A stretch of DNA of 42,312 nt from Clostridiales bacterium (GTDB lineage Bacteria; Bacillota; Clostridia; Christensenellales; Aristaeellaceae), in NCBI GenBank assembly GCA_012729115.1, contig JAAYDR010000011.1, positions 1 to 42,312 of the forward strand, read 5' to 3'. The notes under the pieces are model-generated. The model was not told where the DNA came from. It did not search any database and worked only from the letters and a program-made list of their open reading frames with translations. This document shows, piece by piece, positions 39,768 to 42,312 of this stretch (positions are counted from its first letter, which is position 1; each line of letters begins with the position of its first letter). The position numbers and the translations under genes are program-made.

Positions 39768-41351
39768 TTAAGCGTCGGTTCGCTTTCTCAGAGTACGCCT
39801 CAGGAAGGGCTTCAGATCCTCCCGGGTCATGGCCTTTGTTCCCAGGGCAAATACCCCATAGGCTACCACGGCCACAAGAAGCAGCAAAGCCGTCCACAAC
39901 CTGCCCTGGGGCAAGAAGCGGTTGCCCAGCCAGACCACCAGGCCCATGCCCGCAGTGGCCAGCAGCGGTCTTACCATGGTTCCCATAAAATCCGGCTTCA
40001 TCTTGGCATACTTGTAGGTGAAATACAGATTGGGGATCATCGCCACCGTGTAGCAGGCAATGGAGGCGATAGGCGCGCCATACATGTTGATGGAGGGAAT
40101 TCCGATGAGGACATAGTTTAAAACGATCTTTACAATCACCCCTGTGATCAGGGTGAACATGGGAACGCGCGGTCTGCGCATCCCCTGCAAAATACCCTCG
40201 GTGGACTGCACCACCGTAAAGAGGATAATGGTCAAGCTGGAGAGACTCAGCAACCCGGCGATGGTCTGAAGATTCTCCGCCGAGTCAAAGGGAAAGATCA
40301 TCGAAAGAAGACGGCTGCTCAGCAGGCTCATCCCCACGGAGCAGGGAAGCCCCAGCAGGAAGGCGTATCGGATGCCCATGGCGCACTGGCGCCGCATCCA
40401 GTCGTAATCTTCCCGGGCCATGGCGCTGGAAATGGCAGGCACAAGGCTCATGGCGATGGCGATGGACAGCGCCGTGGGCACGTTGATCAACGCGATCACA
40501 TAAGCCGAGTATTGGCCGTACAAAGCCCTGCCCACCTCCAGGGTCATACCGCTGTCCATAAGGCGATTGAGCAGCATGCCGCTGTCAATGAAGGAGGACA
40601 GGGGGATCACCAGACTGCCCAATGCCACAGGGATGGAGATGTTCAGGAGCTGGCGCGTCAATACCCTGCCGCTTTGTCTGGGCAGGGCGCCATTTTGAAA
40701 CCTTCCCGCAAGGGATTTTTGGTTGCGCTTGTACACGATACCCAGATACAGCAGCGCAGCGGCTTCCGAAAGTGTGGTCCCCAGCAGCACAAAGGCAGCC
40801 GCATGGATCACCGAAATTTTCATGCCAAAATAGGCCAGGGGCAAAATAATGACCACCTTGCCCACCTGTTCGATCAACTGGGAGATGGCAGTGGGTACCA
40901 TGTTCTGTTGGCCTTGCATCAAACCCCGGAAAGCGGACATGGAGCACACCAGCAGCACCGAGGGCGCAATGGCCATAAAGCCCCAGGTGGTGGAAGGATC
41001 TCCCACCCTGTTTGCCAGGCTTCCACTGAAGATGATCATGAGCAGGGTGGAAAGCAGCCCCAGGACAAAGAGCAGGCTTTGGGCAACCCGGAAAACCCTC
41101 CTGGCATTGCGGGGATCGTCCTGTGCCAGGCTGTAGCTCACCATGCGGCTGATGGCCACGGGAATTCCTGCCGAAGAAAGCGTCAGAAGCATGTTATAGG
41201 TGGGATAAACCAGCAGATACAAGGCCAGACCTGTTTTCCCGATAATCCAGGCAAGGGGGATGTTGTACAGCGCCCCCATCACTTTGCAAATCAGTCCGAC
41301 GCTGGTGAGCACCGTCATGCCGCCCACAATGGATTTCTGTTTTTCGCTCAA
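39768..41351 (-). CDS. SpoVB/YabM-like polysaccharide flippase (MATE/MOP superfamily)
   Basis: Polytopic membrane protein of 527 aa with about 14 transmembrane helices. It belongs to the MOP (polysaccharide export) group with SpoVB, YtgP and YabM; SpoVB-type members are thought to flip lipid-linked peptidoglycan or polysaccharide precursors. Sequences such as MLLTLSSAGIPVAISRMVSYSLAQ and LGTTLSEAAALLYLGIVYKRN are typical. The start is TTG at 41351: GGAGG lies 7 nt upstream and the conserved N-terminus (SEKQKSIVGG) begins there; the longer frame through the promoter is rejected. Position next to spoVT and mazG supports a YabM/SpoVB assignment. A promoter embedded in a hairpin lies 50 nt upstream. 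Confidence 0.92.
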   Translation of the reverse strand: MSEKQKSIVGGMTVLTSVGLICKVMGALYNIPLAWIIGKTGLALYLLVYPTYNMLLTLSSAGIPVAISRMVSYSLAQDDPRNARRVFRVAQSLLFVLGLLSTLLMIIFSGSLANRVGDPSTTWGFMAIAPSVLLVCSMSAFRGLMQGQQNMVPTAISQLIEQVGKVVIILPLAYFGMKISVIHAAAFVLLGTTLSEAAALLYLGIVYKRNQKSLAGRFQNGALPRQSGRVLTRQLLNISIPVALGSLVIPLSSFIDSGMLLNRLMDSGMTLEVGRALYGQYSAYVIALINVPTALSIAIAMSLVPAISSAMAREDYDWMRRQCAMGIRYAFLLGLPCSVGMSLLSSRLLSMIFPFDSAENLQTIAGLLSLSSLTIILFTVVQSTEGILQGMRRPRVPMFTLITGVIVKIVLNYVLIGIPSINMYGAPIASIACYTVAMIPNLYFTYKYAKMKPDFMGTMVRPLLATAGMGLVVWLGNRFLPQGRLWTALLLLVAVVAYGVFALGTKAMTREDLKPFLRRTLRKRTDA

Positions 41352-41380
41352 TGGGATGCCTCCAGCTTCCAGGATATGGC

Positions 41381-41427
41381 ATAAAAAGAAAACCGCAACA
41401 TGCCTATTATAAGCATTATGTTGCGGT
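41381..41427 (-). terminator. Terminator-like hairpin after spoVT
   Basis: Minus strand: perfect 10-bp inverted repeat ACCGCAACAT...ATGTTGCGGT, then TTTTCTTTTTAT. Fits a rho-independent terminator for spoVT. The stem contains the -10 box of the next gene. Confidence 0.65.
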
Positions 41428-41434
41428 AGTGCAA
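41406..41434 (-). promoter_or_regulatory. Sigma-A promoter of the flippase-mazG genes, inside a hairpin
   Basis: Minus strand: -35 TTGCAC (41434-41429), 17-nt spacer, -10 TATAAT (41411-41406). The -10 lies in the loop of the ACCGCAACAT inverted repeat. Confidence 0.65.
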
Positions 41435-41481
41435 GCCAATCTCGCGGGCGGCTGTGAGGCGGGCAAACCGGCAAGCCGCTG

Positions 41482-42036
41482 TTACTGCTCCATCTGTCGT
41501 CCCACGATGCCCGCAGCAGTCTCGGCCACCTTCAACTCCGTATCCCCCATGCGGGCTCCCTGCTCTTTGCTGAGCAGCAGCACGGCTCCAATGGCCTCGC
41601 CATCGGCGATGATAGGGGATACAACCTGGGCTGTGTAGCCGGTGATGTCTTCCTCGTTGGTTACCGCCACGATTTTACCGCCCACAGCCCGGTTGATGGC
41701 CACGGTCTGCCGGTTGGCAATGGCAGTTTCCAGGTCATGGCTGATGGGCTTGTCCGACAACTCTTTTTTATTGACGCCGCTGGCTGCCACCACCTGATCC
41801 CGGTCCACGATGCAGGCGATGTGTCCCATGGCCCGAAAGAGTGACTCCGTATAATCCTTGGCAAAGGCCGCCATTTCACCAATCGGTGAATACTTCTTCA
41901 GGATTACTTCCCCGTCCCGGTCGGTATAAATCTCCAGCGGGTCCCCCTCGCGGATGCGAAGTGTTCTGCGAATTTCCTTGGGAATCACCACCCGACCCAG
42001 TTCATCAATTCTCCGCACGATACCCGTTGCCCGCAT
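41482..42036 (-). CDS. spoVT: Stage V sporulation protein T
   Basis: Forespore transcription regulator, 184 aa, about the size of Bacillus SpoVT. Residues 1-50 form the AbrB-type swapped-hairpin DNA-binding domain (GIVRRIDELGRVVIPKEIRR). Residues ~56-180 form a GAF domain (LFRAMGHIACIVDRD..., ITGYTAQVVSPIIADGEAIGAVLLLS). SpoVT adjusts sigma-G-dependent genes during late sporulation. AAGGAGG precedes the ATG by 10 nt. A sequence matching the sigma-G consensus lies ~75 nt upstream, consistent with forespore expression. The presence of this gene is the best sign that the organism sporulates, although spoVT also occurs in some non-spore-formers. Confidence 0.95.
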   Translation of the reverse strand: MRATGIVRRIDELGRVVIPKEIRRTLRIREGDPLEIYTDRDGEVILKKYSPIGEMAAFAKDYTESLFRAMGHIACIVDRDQVVAASGVNKKELSDKPISHDLETAIANRQTVAINRAVGGKIVAVTNEEDITGYTAQVVSPIIADGEAIGAVLLLSKEQGARMGDTELKVAETAAGIVGRQMEQ

Positions 42037-42110
42037 GATGTGCCTGCCTCCTTGATAGCAAAATTGCGAAATGCTGGTTTGCACTGCCTTGCTGTTTGTC
42101 TTTGCATCCC

Positions 42111-42139
42111 TAGTATGGGATTTTGAGGGGCCTTTATGC
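42111..42139 (-). promoter_or_regulatory. Sigma-G-type (forespore) promoter of spoVT
   Basis: Minus strand: -35 GCATA (42139-42135), 17-nt spacer, -10 CATACTA (42117-42111). Both boxes and the spacing fit the Bacillus sigma-G consensus (GHATR, 17-18 nt, CATWMTA) as I recall it. Confidence 0.6.
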
Positions 42140-42225
42140 GAGGGAAAGATTTAACAGCGATGCTTTTGCGGCTTACAAGTAGCGTTCAAAAGGGGCTGTA
42201 GCAAAACAGCATCCCAACCCAAAGG

Positions 42226-42276
42226 AAAAAACAGAGCCGGTGCACTGCGAAAGCGGTGACACGGGCTCTGTTTTTT
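42226..42276. terminator. Bidirectional terminator hairpin near the right end
   Basis: AAAAAACAGAGCC...GGCTCTGTTTTTT with an inner stem (CTGC-GAAA-GCGG) is flanked by A- and T-runs, so it could act on both strands. In an IS context it would shield the transposase gene from outside transcription. Confidence 0.75.
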
Positions 42277-42290
42277 GGTAGAATCGATGT

Positions 42291-42312
42291 ATGAAAAACA
42301 ATAACTACCAGA
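42291..42312 (+). CDS. Truncated 5' end of a coding region (possible transposase)
   Basis: An ATG followed by seven open codons (MKNNNYQ) runs off the window. Its placement just inside the IS-like end suggests a transposase, but seven residues are not enough to identify it. Confidence 0.3.

Larger units (their letters stand above)
42192..42312 (+). mobile_element. Possible left end of an insertion sequence
   Basis: GGGGCTGTAGCAAAACAGC (42192-42210) resembles the GGnnCTGTTGCAAA-type terminal repeats of several IS families. It is followed by a strong hairpin, a short leader and an ATG, as in the 5' ends of such elements. The right end is outside the window, so neither the family nor target duplication can be shown. 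Confidence 0.35.

Overview
This window looks like chromosome from an anaerobic, spore-forming member of the Firmicutes (class Clostridia). The evidence is a spoVT–spoVB-type flippase–mazG–hup–rqcP block (much of it conserved in Bacillus and Clostridia), a noc/parB-like gene beside rsmG, cdaA–cdaR, type III pantothenate kinase beside an ECF-type transporter, a CD1247-type zinc-ribbon protein beside efp–pepP, Fe-S aldo/keto reductase, and MEP-pathway isoprenoid genes. G+C is moderately high (high 50s % by eye). A lineage near Christensenellales or Oscillospirales would fit, but I cannot place it from sequence alone. Both ends look like repeats: tRNA-like fragments on the left and a possible insertion-sequence edge on the right. 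The piece may therefore be a contig that broke at repeats.

Layout. 1-100: tandem tRNA-like 5' halves (minus). 286-4224: secreted metallophosphoesterase (+) facing an Fe-S aldo/keto reductase and a FAD/Rieske oxidoreductase (-). 4335-7008: divergent mgtC-like gene (-) and cytoplasmic neopullulanase-type GH13 enzyme (+), with a promoter for each. 7080-7465: consensus promoter, tRNA-Arg/His/Gln cluster and terminator. 7484-11494 (-): iron-containing alcohol dehydrogenase, then a FecCD/BtuCDF-type ABC importer. 11563-15206 (-): promoter, structured leader, panT-like gene, coaX, hom, FUSC-type membrane protein, terminator. 15236-16084 (-): secreted protein with an HxH...SxGC motif. 16189-20340 (-): capA-like gene, LUD protein, pepP, efp and zinc-ribbon gene, ending in a terminator. 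20385-23671 (-): radC, ydcF, rsmG, noc-like gene. 23816-30168 (+): cdaA, cdaR, unknown membrane protein, P-loop ATPase, RsmF-type methyltransferase, aldo/keto reductase, terminator. 30166-37856 (-): rqcP, ispD, ispF, comEC, holA, XRE-cupin regulator, acyl-CoA synthetase fused to a VOC domain. 37867-42139 (-): spoVT, spoVB-type flippase, mazG, hup, terminator. 42192-42312: possible IS left end.

How the genes work together. Most genes are housekeeping: CoA precursor supply (panT/coaX), threonine/methionine branch (hom), translation (efp, rsmG, rsmF-type, rqcP, tRNAs), isoprenoids (ispD/F), c-di-AMP synthesis and control (cdaA/cdaR), DNA replication, uptake and nucleoid functions (holA, comEC, hup, noc, radC) and sporulation (spoVT, spoVB-type). 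Many neighbours are translationally coupled by 1- to 4-nt overlaps. The accessory genes centre on redox and carbon metabolism.

The least ordinary features are the acyl-CoA synthetase-VOC fusion, which keeps a perfect internal ribosome binding site and GTG at the domain junction; the cdaA-cdaR operon, in which two poorly characterised genes and a methyltransferase stand where glmM is usual; a textbook sigma-G-type promoter before spoVT; and two places where a promoter is embedded in a terminator-like hairpin.
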